Of a stretch of 64,000 nucleotides of DNA, positions 22,131 through 34,048 are shown in pieces. Under the pieces are notes generated by a model. It was not told where the DNA came from. It did no database searches and worked only from the letters and a program-made list of their open reading frames with translations. The DNA is from Castanea sativa (taxonomy: Eukaryota > Streptophyta > Magnoliopsida > Fagales > Fagaceae): NCBI RefSeq assembly GCF_040712315.1, contig NC_134015.1, positions 50,561,964-50,625,963 of the forward strand. The letters run 5' to 3'. Both the position numbers and the translations under genes were made by a program. The number at the start of each line of letters is the position of its first letter. Within the stretch, counting starts at the first letter, position 1.

Positions 22131-23104
22131 TCATTCTTTTCTTGAGTAAACAATAAAGAAAAGATGATATATATATATATATGTGTGTGTGTGTTTATTC
22201 TTTTCTTGAGTAAACAATAAAGAAAAGAAGATGAAAGAAGTGCATAGAAGGTTTAGTAGAAGTTAGAACAAAGCGTGCAGGTTTCAGATTCATCTTTTTA
22301 GAGCATTGCTTTTTATCTTCTTTTGCTTCTTATCTTCTTTTAAAAAATTTAGCATTTAACCTCTTAAAAAATCACTATCAATTTTAGGTTCTATTTTTTT
22401 GTTACTTAGTTTAAAATAATATAAATTACTCATTAAAATAATAAAAAAATAGCTACACAAACCATCTTTTCCATCATAAGTATTAAAATAATAATAATTT
22501 TTTTTTTTTAAGATTGGAGCTACATGTTCTATTTTTTTTAAAAAAATTTAGCATATTTGATATAACTTGTTTTTTTGGTGCTTTTTATAAATTTGATATT
22601 AAAATTTAGCATTTATAGCATTTATAATGAGAATGCCCTTATTAAACCGAATTAGGTATGCTAAGTGCCCATCACGTCTTTGTCTGCATTGTCACGTGAT
22701 TATGAAAAAAGAAGTATTTTAATACTACCATTTGTACACTTTTTTGCTTTAGTTAGATCCCACGGGACCCAAGTAAATTATTTTTATACCGTGGAACTTT
22801 TATTTATGTTTAAGACTGTGATGTCTATTAGATGATAATTATTATTTTTATTTATTATAATATTAAGATATTAATTGTATTTAGTGTAGGTAAGATTTGA
22901 CCTCAAATTTATCATTCAGCGACAAATATTTTATCAATTAAGTTAATTGAAACTCATAAAATTATTTGTTTATGATTTAATGGGAAAAGAATGATAGAAC
23001 TAATGTAACTAAAATCATATTATATATTGTATAATAAAAATTAAGTTTTAAAATTGTGGTTGCATTATCTTCATCCCTTAAGAAACTATTTTAGTAGTAA
23101 AAAG
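21960..23104. other. Non-coding stretch
   Basis: AT-rich with many A and T runs. The only structured part is the tandem copy at about 22090-22225. No gene is seen. Confidence 0.5.
22090..22225 (+). repeat. Two-copy tandem repeat with (AT)n(GT)n core
   Basis: The block (AT)n(GT)n followed by ATTCTTTTCTTGAGTAAACA and ATAAAGAAAAGA is present twice, with a period of about 65 bases. Confidence 0.85.
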
Positions 23105-24180
23105 CAGGGGCGGCTCTACCTTTTGTTCAAGGGTTCAAATGAACCCCTTACTTCCAAATATATATAATATTTTTGTTGTTAGCTTAATATTTTAATTTAT
23201 TCTAAAAATATTTTTTTGCATACCTTAACTTAAATCTTATACATCCTTACTATAAGTATTTCCAACTATAAGAGTATGAGTAAGTGTCGGTGAAATGTAA
23301 GTGTCACTTTTTATTATAAATTTTTATTATATGTGTGTGTGTCTAATATTAATTCTGTGTATTACTTTTTGTTATAATATTGTTTGTGTGAATAATGATG
23401 TGTGTGGAATTCTGTGGATATTTATGTATACTGTATAAATATAATATAAATTTATATAATTTAATAATTAGGAAATAGAGAGAGTTTATTACATGTGTGT
23501 ATATTGTTATCATGTTATAAAAATTTTTTGTTATAAATTCAGAAAAACTCAAGAAGAAAAATGGTAAAGTTAGTAATTGTTCAAACATTTAATTGATTAA
23601 GTAGACACGTAATGTATTATTTTAGAGAAATGATATGTCCACAATATTTTTACAACAAATCCTAAGTGGTAGGTTATTACTGGTTGTTTTTGTTGGGGCA
23701 AAAAAGTCATCTTAGTGTTAGATTTAAATTTGAACCAATAACAACTAATCACCTTTGATTTGTTGTGAAAATGTTATAAAAATATTGTGGACGTAGTATC
23801 TCTCATTATTTTATGTATCAATGAGTGTGGTTGTGTACGTCAATAATTAATACAGAGCCAATGAGTTAAGTTTATTCATTTAGTTTAAAATATTTTTATA
23901 AAAATAATGACAAATTAATAGATAATAGCAACAACGTAAAAATAAAAATGTTAGACAAACTTAACAAAATAAAATGATCATAACTACCCATATTGGTAAT
24001 AAATACTCATAATGAATTATCATGTAACAATTCAAAATTTGAAAATTTATAGAAAGAAATTGTAAAATTTCATTTTTTTTTATCGATAACTTGATATATT
24101 CAAGTTCTCTTTTTATTAAAAAATTTTTAATTTAAGTTTTTTAATGACATTTTTAAACAAAATTTCTAGAGCCATCACTG
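23105..24180. mobile_element. hAT-like non-autonomous transposon
   Basis: The ends are CAGGGGCGGCTCTA (23105) and, on the opposite strand, CAGTGATGGCTCTA (from 24180). The flanks GTAAAAAG (23097-23104) and GTAAAAAA (24181-24188) form an 8-bp TSD with one mismatch. CAG...CTG termini and an 8-bp TSD are typical of hAT. The interior (1,076 bases) encodes no transposase; the frame at 23349-23588 is AT-rich noise. A smaller MITE is nested at 23639-23790. Confidence 0.82.
23639..23790. mobile_element. Small MITE nested in the hAT-like element
   Basis: The ends CCACAATATTTTTACAAC and the complement of GTTATAAAAATATTGTGG are near-perfect inverted repeats, total about 152 bases. The arm 'atcctaagtggtaggttatta' is the complement of the core of the 137-bp monomers at 2712-3490, so the two are related. 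It has no coding capacity, and a TSD is not clear. Confidence 0.75.
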
Positions 24181-24188
24181 GTAAAAAA

Positions 24189-25105
24189 CCTTCCAACTCT
24201 TCATCTTGTGAATCCCAAGTTGAGAGTTCAAGTATTAAGATACCCTATTAATTGTGCGGATGGTCTCACGCTATTCATGAATATAGTTTAGTTGGTTGAG
24301 AATGGTAAACTCACTTGCAATCTCAATTTTCTTGCTAAAAAAAGGGATCATCTTTTTTTAGTAGTATAGACTATACTATAGGGCTACACTTTACCTGCAC
24401 TAAGTGTCCATCATTTACTATAAATTTTGGTAAATAATATTATCAATATAGTTTATTTTAAGTCCGACTCGATAATCATTTATTTAAAAAAAATATTACT
24501 CCGATTATAGCTCAATTATAAAAAAAAAAAAATCAAGAATTATGAAATGAAATTAAAAATAATATTCTGATGAAAACCCAATTATAAAAATTTAAGATAT
24601 TTAAAAGGTATTTCATTTGTTATTTTAAATTATTTTATAATTTATTTAATTAATACTTGATTGATGATAAAAACTTAGTCTTTCACAATTTAAATATTTG
24701 CCATGTGATGTAAATTTTTTTTTTTTTTTCTGGGCTCATCATAAAAAAGAAAGATCAAAGGAAGAGAAATTCACCAAAAGAGATCGAGGCCCTTAAAGGT
24801 TCTTATTCTTCTAACACTTTGGTAGTTAGAAAATAGAGAGTACGTATGATATCATTTTCGATATGGGTGGGTTGGAAATTAAAGAGTAGCGTTAAGCAGG
24901 GATTCATGATCCAATGAAACTGACTAGCTACCACGTACCATATTCTTTATGATGAGGTTGGAAAGAGTACCAATTATCTCATTGTTGATAAAAAGATGTT
25001 TGTCCTACATGATTCCTTTTGCACAAAATGAAAATTGGTTTTATTCATTAAAAACCATTGGACTGACTCAAAGACCACGTCTACATTTCGGCTAACAATG
25101 ACAAG

Positions 25106-25136
<31 letters not shown>

Positions 25137-28100
25137 TTTTTTGATGTACCAATGACAAGTCATTATGGTAGTACCAGGTCTTTCATTTTTCACTGTAATA
25201 GGTCTTTGGCTACAAATTTAGGAACAAACCAACATTATATTATATTCATCTCTAAATTTAGTTTGCCTGTTTGTGTTTTTTAAATATGATTTTTAGGGAA
25301 TTTGCAAGTGAGAAATGATGCGAAAACTATGACATGATTAATCAGAAAGCTAATTCTCTTCTGTGTCTTTTTCATGCAGAATTTCAATCATGTTACTATG
25401 TAACTATGTAAGTAACTTGGCAGTTGATATTCTAATCCAGTATCTAGCCACGATATAATAAAAAAATAAAAAAGGTTTGCTTGCACTACAATTACAAAGT
25501 TAGGGCATCCAAAGACTACAAATTTAGGGGCATCTTCGTTAACCTAGTTATCCCAGTCAATGATTTAAGTCTTACACTTATCATCTGCCTTTTATTTATT
25601 TATTGAGGTTAAAATATCCTCTGCCTTCTAGGCAATGAGATGGGGCAAAAAGCTGCACCTACACTTGCAAAAGTTTTTTTTTTTTTGAGAAAACTTGCAA
25701 AAGTTAATTGACTGCATCTTCTTATAGAAATTATTATTTTATGCTAAAGTAAATATAAAAATGGCTACCAATACAATGCTCAAAAAAAAAAAAAAAAAAA
25801 ACTTTAGGGTTGTTCTTTTAGCCAAGATTTAGGGTGTTTTTTTAAAAGCTTTTTACTTTTTCTTCTTGCTTAAATAAATCTTGCACTACTGTTAATTAGA
25901 TGATTGGGTGGGTGGGTATTCATAAGGTTTTTTTTTTTTAATGGGAATTTAATTAAATTAGAAATTAAGTACAACAAAGTTTGGGGGTTTCTAATAACAC
26001 CCATAATTACCTTTAAATCAGTAGGAGGGTTTAACACAATAGATTCCTATAATTATTTCTTGCTTTTCCCAAAAGATTTTTTCAATGATTTTCTTCACGG
26101 AGTGTATATTGGAGATGAACGAGAACGACCTTATAAAAATTAGCGGAGAGATTAAGAGATTAAAACAGTAATGGGTAAGACATGTTAATCAATTTAGCAC
26201 ATGGAGTGAGAAGGTCCACCTGACATTTGTAATACTAATAAATTGTTTCTCTCCTTAATTTCTACAAAAATAGAAGTTTAAAAAATAATCATGTTAATAA
26301 AAATAATAACGGGCCACTTCTTTGAATCTAAATAGTGGTGCCATAATGGCTCTTCAAGTTTACTTTACTGATAAAAATAATCTTGTTTGAATTTCGCTAA
26401 CACAAAAAATCGATTAGTATCTTAATTTAATAATAAGAGCAATTATTATGAATTAGATACAATAGATTACAATTATATCATATCTGAAAAAATAAAATAA
26501 AATAAAATAAAACAGTGATGTAGTAATTTGATGACAACAGCACAAGGCCAAAAACTGCCAAACTGTTTGTCAAACAAATTCAAAGAGGTCACATGGGCTC
26601 TAACTTATTTAGTGTCACTTCTTCCCCCCTTAGATTTAGGGGTATCATATGCCATTATACAACACACTTCTCCCAGTTTCTATTTTGGTCACCCTCTTCA
26701 TGCTTCATATCATTATTGCATGTTAACTTAATTCACGGGGGCATCTTTCTTCTTTTACACCAAATTGCTCTTTTAGCCAAATCTTTCAGCTGAAAAGTTC
26801 AAATGCTATAACAGTGCTTCTACAATTAGTGTAGGTTTATTATAGGCATATGGATATGAGTCATGACAATGACAAGCCCCACATTTTGAAGTCGTGTCTA
26901 AGTAAAGGAGGTATATTATGGAGTGGCGATATAAAATCATCATTTCATAACATGTGAAATTCACTGGTTTGTGGATCCCACATACTATGAGATGGTAGCT
27001 TTATGAAACTATTTTATAAAATAAATTTCAGTCTAAATTAGCATTTGGATTATATCTTTGAACAAGATGGGCACTATAACTAATTCTTCTACCAAATTAG
27101 CAAACAGCTTGGATGCAAATGATTTACTCTTTGATGGGAAACAAAAAAAAGTAGTGCGAAGTGTAGAACGTTTCCATACTTAGGGAGTCTAGAAAAGGTG
27201 AATGGTATACAACCTTATCAAGCATTTAAAAAATAAAATATAAAAATTATAAGACGGTTGATTCTCGAACTCTCAAACTGTCTTTCGGATGAAAGACACA
27301 TACTAATACTATCACACAAAGACTCAGATCTTCAAGTATTTGTGGTGCAACATATTTGTCCTTGGAGATCAAATAGGGAGAAAAAGAAGAATATCAAAAT
27401 ATCATATCAGTAAATAAATTTGAAGCCAGAAAGCTAGCATGTTCTACATTCTCCCCCAAAGCAAATCCAAATAATTTGCTTTCACTAGAGGAAACTTTAG
27501 ACTCAGTTCGTTGAACATCCATATAGTGTCACGTGATTGCCTGTACTTATTATAGCACTTTTAACAGTGTTGCCTCCCTTATCCCCCTCACAGGCTCACA
27601 TGCTCCACATTCTAGTTTTATTACTTCCTTACTACCAGTTTCTAAGGATTAATGATTATTTTTTTCATTTTGTACCAATGGATATGTAATATGAGCCTAT
27701 GACTATATGAAAATCGAACCCAAAATATTAATCAATATAAAAAAAAAAAAAAAGAAAAATACATTAACAAAGAGATTCTCTGTGTCATGTGGTTGCTCAT
27801 GCAGTCATGTGCTGCATTCTCTTCTTAATGCATAACATGTTACAAGGTTTTGTAAATATAAGCAGTTAACAAATAAGAAGCTAGCTGAGTCAAAAGTCCA
27901 GCTTGAGATCTTGCTCTTTCACAAACTGATTGGCTTTTGCTCGTTGGCCATCTAATAATTGTTTCACTTTTTATTCTCATCTACTGGTCATAACTCATAT
28001 AGCGTCCAAGTCTTCTGTGCTGTGGATCATAAAAAAGATTCAGATTACGCTAGCTGAATATAGAACTAAATAATTCAACTACCAAATATTTGTTTTAATA

Positions 28101-28440
28101 CTAATTGACTCTTTAAAAAGAAAGCTGCTCTCCTATCAATCATATCCAAAAATCTAAACCAAGACTCATTGAGCTATGGCGCCAGCTATAGTTCGAAAGT
28201 TCTTTCATGTTGATTCTCCATTGTATATCTGCGTTCTTCATTCACTGATTTACTGATAAAATGCCCTAAGATAAAGTATTTGATAAAAGAAAAAAAGTTA
28301 CCATAAAAAAGGACAAAAAAAGAGAGACAATTAGTATCAACTTTTCATTGCTAAATTTTACACGTGACTTTAGTAGGTCTAGAATCTATAATCCTATCAT
28401 TGACTAACACTTGAGTATACGAGTATATGGTCTAAATTAT
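24189..28440. other. Long gene-poor stretch
   Basis: No gene, structural RNA or complete TE is recognised. The sequence is AT-rich with homopolymer tracts (24715-24730, 25782-25800, 27740-27755) and a (TAT)n tract at 25107-25130. Two short scars of A/T runs between direct repeats lie at 25096-25166 and 25663-25705. Frames such as 25904-26143 and 26528-26731 are composition artefacts. Confidence 0.5.
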
Positions 28441-28542
28441 GGTCTATTTAGTTGTGTTGTATTTTTATAGCACTTTTTTATCTGTACGTATTTTTACAAC
28501 ACTTAAACAACATTATTAGAATAATATTACTAAACGGGCCCT
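28441..28542. mobile_element. Small MITE-like element
   Basis: GGTCTATTTAGT at the left and ACTAAACGGGCCC at the right are imperfect inverted repeats (about 9 of 12). The interior has an inverted pair: 'gttgtgttgtatttttatagc' against 'gtatttttacaacacttaaac'. It is about 100 bases, with no ORF. This is a tentative call from the terminal motif alone. Confidence 0.4.
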
Positions 28543-29380
28543 TAGTTATATTTATTTCAGTATAAATTATAAAACAATTTTAATATTTTTGTTTCATTGT
28601 AAAATTTGGTTAAACTTAAAAATATTTTTCATTGATGTAAAATCATTTGCAATTTGTAAATCTTTTTGGCTCTACCCCCATTTGGTGTCTAAGTCACGTC
28701 TCATGATTGGTGCCGATAATCAGGTTGTTAAATTATTGGCTCTAACAATTGGACTAGCGACCTTGGTGCCTGTCAGCCATTAATTTTTTTTATAGAGAAT
28801 TTCATTCTATGACATCCGTTCCTGATAATAACTTTTTATTATCAGATCAAGACACCAATCAGTTTTTGATGTAGACGGGGATTAAATCACAAATCTCTTA
28901 ACAACCATAAAAATTTTTATTAACTGAGCTAACTGGAACCCATAACAGTCATTAATTTTGATAATTTGTGTTTGAAGAATTTTACATGTCACACCATACA
29001 CCTAAAAATATTTTCAAATGGCGATTTTATATTTTGAAAACATTTTATAGCAAAACAAATTAATGAAGCCTAGTAATGCAATTCACTCACACAATATTCT
29101 AATTATTTTGGACTAGTTTATAATTATCCCTATGAACATGTGGTGAACCTCCATTATGTAGAGTAATTAATAATTTTTAATTTTTATATTCTTAAGTTAT
29201 TTTTTAGTATTTCACTAAAAAAATCAAATATTTTTTTTCTCTAACTGTCCAACATTTTTTTACTCGTTCATTAACATTAACTAGTTGGCACTTGGCAGTT
29301 GGCGCATGGATTAAAAAAAAAAAAAAAAATCCAAAACAGTGCCAGTAGTCCCAAACCACCACTACCCCCTTTTCCCACTC
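28543..29380. other. Non-coding region upstream of the TORTIFOLIA1-like gene
   Basis: AT-rich, with no gene. 28790-28950 contains a degenerate repeat with CCAATCAG and AGCTAACTGGAACCCAT-like phrases that also occur near 13290 and 22930, so it is probably an old dispersed repeat. Confidence 0.4.
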
Positions 29381-29382
29381 AA

Positions 29383-29573
29383 CATTTAAAAACCCCCTCT
29401 TCAATTCTCAACTCCTTCATTCACATTTTCACACCATAAACTCAAACTCAGCACTCTTCACCAAAAACCGCCAAAACCACCACTTCACTCGGTGGCGCCA
29501 CCACCACCAACCGCCAAAAAAAAAAAACTCAACCCTTTTTTTTTTTTTTTCAAATTTTATCTAAACTCACAAA
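29383..29573 (+). promoter_or_regulatory. Core promoter and 5' UTR of the TORTIFOLIA1-like gene
   Basis: A TATA-like TTTAAAA lies at 29385-29391, followed by a CT/CA-rich leader without upstream ATG codons, up to the ATG at 29574. CT-rich 5' UTRs are usual in plants. The A9 and T14 runs at about 29517-29550 are inside the leader. The transcription start is not determinable from sequence alone. Confidence 0.4.
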
Positions 29574-32500
29574 ATGTCTCTTACCAAACGGTCCTCACCG
29601 AGTCCACCGCAACCCGGCGGGTCAACTCACGAGCTCAAGCACCGAGTCATCACTTGCCTGAACAAACTCTCAGACCGCGACACACTCGCCGTCGCAACTT
29701 CAGAGCTCGAGTCCATAGCCAAGTCCCTAAACTGCGAGTCGTTTTCGCCCTTCCTTTCTTGCCTCCACAACACCGACGCGTCGTCTAAGTCGCCGGTTCG
29801 CAAACAATGCGTGAGCTTGCTCGCTCTTCTCTCTCACTCTCATGGCGACTCTCTCTCTCCTTTCCTCTCCAAGATGATCTCCACCGTCCTCCGCCGCCTC
29901 CGCGACCCCGACTCCGCCGTCCGATCCGCCTGCGTCGACGCGGTCACCGCCATGTCGTTGAAAATCACGAAGCCTCCGTTCGCCGCTTTCTTCAAGCCCT
30001 TGGTCGACTCCGTCTCGCTCGAGCAAGACCTCAACGCTCAGATCGGGTCCGCTCTCTGCCTCGCCGCCGCGATCGAGGCCTCGCCGGAGCCGGAGGTTGA
30101 GGTGCTTCGGAAGAGCCTGCCGAGGCTGGGGAAACTGGCGAAGAGCGAAGGGTTTAAGGCCAAGGCGGCGCTGCTTGTGCTCATCGGAAGCGTGGTCGGA
30201 GTCGGCGGAGCTTCGAGTCGAGTAGTGTTGGATTGGTTGGTGCCGTGCGTGGTTGAGTTCTTGAGTAGTGAGGATTGGGCGGTGAGAAAGGCGGCGGCGG
30301 AGGCGTTGGGAAAAGTGGCGGTGGCGGAGAAGGATTTGGCGGCGGAGCACAAGGCGTTGTGTTTGAGTTCTTTGGAGAGTCGGAGATTTGATAAGGTACG
30401 TTTGTAATGTATTTGTGTATGTATTCTTTTAGTGAAATAATTTGGATTGTGTTTGGTTACTAAGAAAAATAAAAGGTCGGAAAAGAAAATTAGTTTGGTG
30501 AGAAAAAAAAAAAGTTGGGAACAGAAAATTTTGGACCTTTAGTCATATCATGGGACCTCAAGTTTATAGTAAGTGATTGGTTAATATTTGACCTTTTGAA
30601 GATATTGATATCAAAACCAAAAGTGGATTTAATTTTTTTAAAATAAAAAATAAAATAAAATTATAATCTGGTTAAGTTTTGATCTAATTAAGAAGTAAAA
30701 CGGTAGCGGAGAGTATGACTTCAAATGGAATAGAATGACGGAAATGAATATATGGGGTTGACCCGAGTTAGTCTTTGACGATCCATGGTTGACCCTATAA
30801 TTTTAGGACTAAGGACTAAGGCTTGGTTGTTATTGTCGTCTGATTAAATTTGGTGTAACAGGTCAAGGTTGTTCGGGAGACGATGAATCTAACCTTGGAG
30901 TTGTGGAAGGATGTTCATGGTATATCTGAGGAGGTCCCTGTTTCATCTCAGTCTAAATCTTCTTCACCAGGTTAGCATTTTAGAACTTCAATTTTAATTT
31001 TTTTTTACTTTATTGGTTTTTCAATCTTTTAGTACTACACGATGTGTAAATAAATGAGGCCACTGTTAGAATTTTGTGGAGTGAATGCAACACAATTGGA
31101 AGTTTGCACAAAGAAACATAAAAAGGTTTTTTCATTGATATGTCCAACTATAGTGTTTTGCTTTCAAGGTTACAGTTTTGTGTCTTTTCTTTCTACACTG
31201 ATGAACCTTATCTAATGCCATATGGTTATGTTTTGGGTGTTTCTACATGGGTCCAGATAATGTTAGTGGTCGATGCTTCCCTCCCATATCCAAAAGTTCC
31301 AATGATGATGGATATAAGACTCCTAAACCGAAGAAAACAGTCCCCACAAACAGGTCCCCTCCTTCAAATGATTCGTTAGTGACCCCTACCAAAAGAGAGA
31401 GTCCTCCGAAGAGTAATGACAGGAATTCAAGTGCAGCCATGATCCGTAAGGTGGACCACAAGAAACCCTCAGGTTGGAAAATTGAAGTTGCAGTACCAAA
31501 CTCTCTCTCATTGAAGGTGGCTTGTGAAGATGATATCAAAAGGAGTGACTTTGAGAGGTTGGAATCAGGAGAGAATGAGAACAGCGGGAATTCCAAGCCG
31601 GAAACAAAGCGTGTTCTGTTTGGTAAGATCCGAGATGAAAAAGTGCATAAATTTGGTGGTTTAAGATCAGGGTCTCGGGTGGTCCCGTTTCAAGACGATC
31701 AGGACGCTGACTTGGGTGATGTAGTCAGCAACACAGTTGAAGAAGTTGATGAGAATAGCAAAGAGGCTGAGGAAGTGTCTTTGATCCGTGAACAACTTCT
31801 TCAAATTGAAAACCAGCAATCCAATCTGTTAGAACTTCTCCAGGTATGTTGCTGAAGCTTGGTATCACTTGTCTCCCTTCATAGTACTTCACTCCATTGA
31901 ATGCCAATTTCATTTTAAGGGCACATTTAGGGGCCTGCAGGTTTTACTGCAGTAATTTGCCTTTGTTATTAGTAAAAGTTGCAGCATGTCAACTGAACTT
32001 AGCTCCTGGAATGCCATGAAGGCTTTGTCAATAATATTGGCCTGATAATGTTTTAAGAATTTTGTTCTCATATTTTCCTGCTTTACTTGAATCCAGAGAT
32101 TCATTGGGAGCTCCCAGATTGGAATCAATTCCCTAGAGTCGCGTGTACATGGCCTAGAGATGGCACTGGATGAAATTTCACATGATTTGGCACTTTCAAG
32201 TGGAAGGATCCCAAACAGTGATTCTGCAGAAAACACATGTTGCAAGCTGCCTGGTGCAGAATTCTTGAGTTCCAAATTCTGGAGGAGGGCAGAAGGCCGG
32301 TATTCTTCTTCAAGGTTCCCATCTTCTGGAAGCATACCATCACCCAGTGCCATGCGTACCATACCTAATAAAGATGGTAGCTCTGAATCATATGAACGGG
32401 TGAGCCAAAGATTTCAACACCAAAATAGGTTTGAAACTGTTGCAAACCCATTGGCAGACGAAAGTGATGACTCAAGGAGGATTTTAAGGCGTTACTCTAA

Positions 32501-32606
32501 CAATATGCCAAGGAACACGGTCCAAGATGTTGAGAGGGTACAAGTTTGCAATGCCAGTAGGTTTAATGGGGCTTCACCTGCCAGTTTCACAGCACAGAGA
32601 ACCTGA
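29574..32606 (+). CDS. TOR1L: TORTIFOLIA1/SPIRAL2-like microtubule-associated protein
   Basis: Four exons give a 675-residue protein: 29574-30395, 30862-30970, 31257-31843 and 32097-32606. All introns are GT-AG and the frame is kept across them (phases 0, 1, 0). Residues about 20-280 form HEAT-like repeats (HELKHRVITCLNKLSDRDT, the LRDPDSAVRSACVDAV helix pair, SEDWAVRKAAAEALGKVA), which in this plant family bind microtubules and control directional cell growth. A basic, serine-rich linker follows (KTPKPKKTVPTNRSPP). Next comes the family's signature coiled coil (about residues 485-540) split between exons 3 and 4: EQLLQIENQQSNLLELLQ then INSLESRVHGLEMALDEISH. Exon 1 is strongly GC-rich, unlike its surroundings. 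The stop at 32604-32606 is followed after a few bases by CAG/GTAG, which looks like a splice donor, so the C-terminus could have been longer in an ancestor. The family match is firm; the exact paralogue (TOR1L3-type?) is not. Confidence 0.9.
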
Positions 32607-34039
32607 GCAACAGGTAGTCTTACATTTGATTCTAACAATCTATATTATAATAATTATTCTCTACCTCGTGGTTTGGCATCGTAACTAACTAATTGTTGCA
32701 TCTTGTAATTAGTACAACGCCTGTTTAGGAATGGTTACTCAGTTTGAATATATTACTACAGCTTATGATGCACGTGTTCTTGTTAGTAATCATATTTAGT
32801 AGTCAGCCAAAAAATATTTATCTTAAGATCTTATACCATTTTTATCATGTCTCGGAATTATTTGTCTTGTGAATTGCATGTTACCCCCAAAGAATCTGGT
32901 TTTTAAAACCAATTTTATTGACTGCTATTTACAGATAATCTGCTTGGTTGGAATAGAGTTTCAATGCCAGATATCAGCTGTGAGAAGCACTATTGGTCAT
33001 AAATTTAAAAATGACAGAGAACAGATCTGGCTGTTGATCAAGTCTGCAATAGAGGTGTGTGAATGCGACATATCTGATTCAAAGCAGGAGAGTAGGGCTA
33101 TTTATTTTTTGTAAAGCTTCTATCAGAGGCAGCATCCAGTTTTAATTGCCATACAAGTGCAAGTCTCCTTTGCATTTGTGATTTTTATTTCATACCTGTA
33201 CCACTACCATCCCTGGTAAAAAGCTTAATTTGTATATAAGAGTCTCACATGCCTTTCCTCGGTTTGTTCTTACTTGGTTCTATATGGTAAATAAGCTTCC
33301 ATTTATTGGGATTTAATGCCTATCTAGTTCACAGAAACGCTAGAAATATGCTATTTATGCAATCTTGTTCTCTCCATCCTTTATTTGTAAATGTAATACA
33401 GATGTGACAATATAAAACTTTGGACTAGATCCTGTATCAAAAAAAAAAAAAACTTTGGACTAGATCCTGTGTTGTGCTGGCAAATAGCACTCAAATATTC
33501 AGTATGCAGGCAAATTTTCAAAGACAATGAAGACCCATGTTGATTTGCTGATAAAGCAAAAATGACTTGGTAAATGGTAAGGCAACCGTAAGTATTTTCA
33601 TGTCCTGCTACCAGCAAACTGATAAATTGCTATTCATATCACCAACTCGCTAGCTATGGCTTGAAGTACCCAAGAATGGTGTATCTGCAAGGGTTGATGG
33701 GCTGAATTGCTCACTAACAGGTAAAAGCAGGTCAGTACTGTGTTATATTTGCTTGAAGTTGGAGAAATTTTCTTGAAAGCTTTTGTAATATTAATACGCT
33801 TTTTTACATGTGAGCACACTGGGTTTGAAACCACTTTTACACTTAACAGATATAAAGCACCAACAATATTGGAATAGTTACCTCCCTCTTGGGAGAGGAA
33901 AAGGAATGGATTGAAATTGAATTTGAAGGAATATTTCATCCATTCATTTGTTTGGAAGTTTTAATAGATATGATGGAATGACTAGGAGGAAAAATACATT
34001 TCATTCCATTTCCTCTTAAGCATTCTTCACAAAAATAGG
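32607..34039. other. 3' flank of the TORTIFOLIA1-like gene
   Basis: No convincing extra exon. A frame at 32938-33111 follows a possible acceptor (TTACAG at 32932-32937) but has no similarity I recognise. The region probably contains the 3' UTR. A short retroposition-like scar lies at 33416-33470. 33870-34039 begins a repeat of unknown class that continues at 34864-35060. Confidence 0.45.
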
Positions 34040-34048
34040 AGTAACACC

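Noticed and set aside
29727..30350. 207-aa open frame antisense to exon 1 of the TORTIFOLIA1-like gene
   Set aside because: Arg/Leu/Gly-rich shadow frame produced by the GC-rich sense exon.
32869..33114. 81-aa frame downstream of the TORTIFOLIA1-like gene as an extra exon
   Set aside because: A possible acceptor exists, but joining it does not extend the upstream frame past its stop and the peptide is not recognisable.
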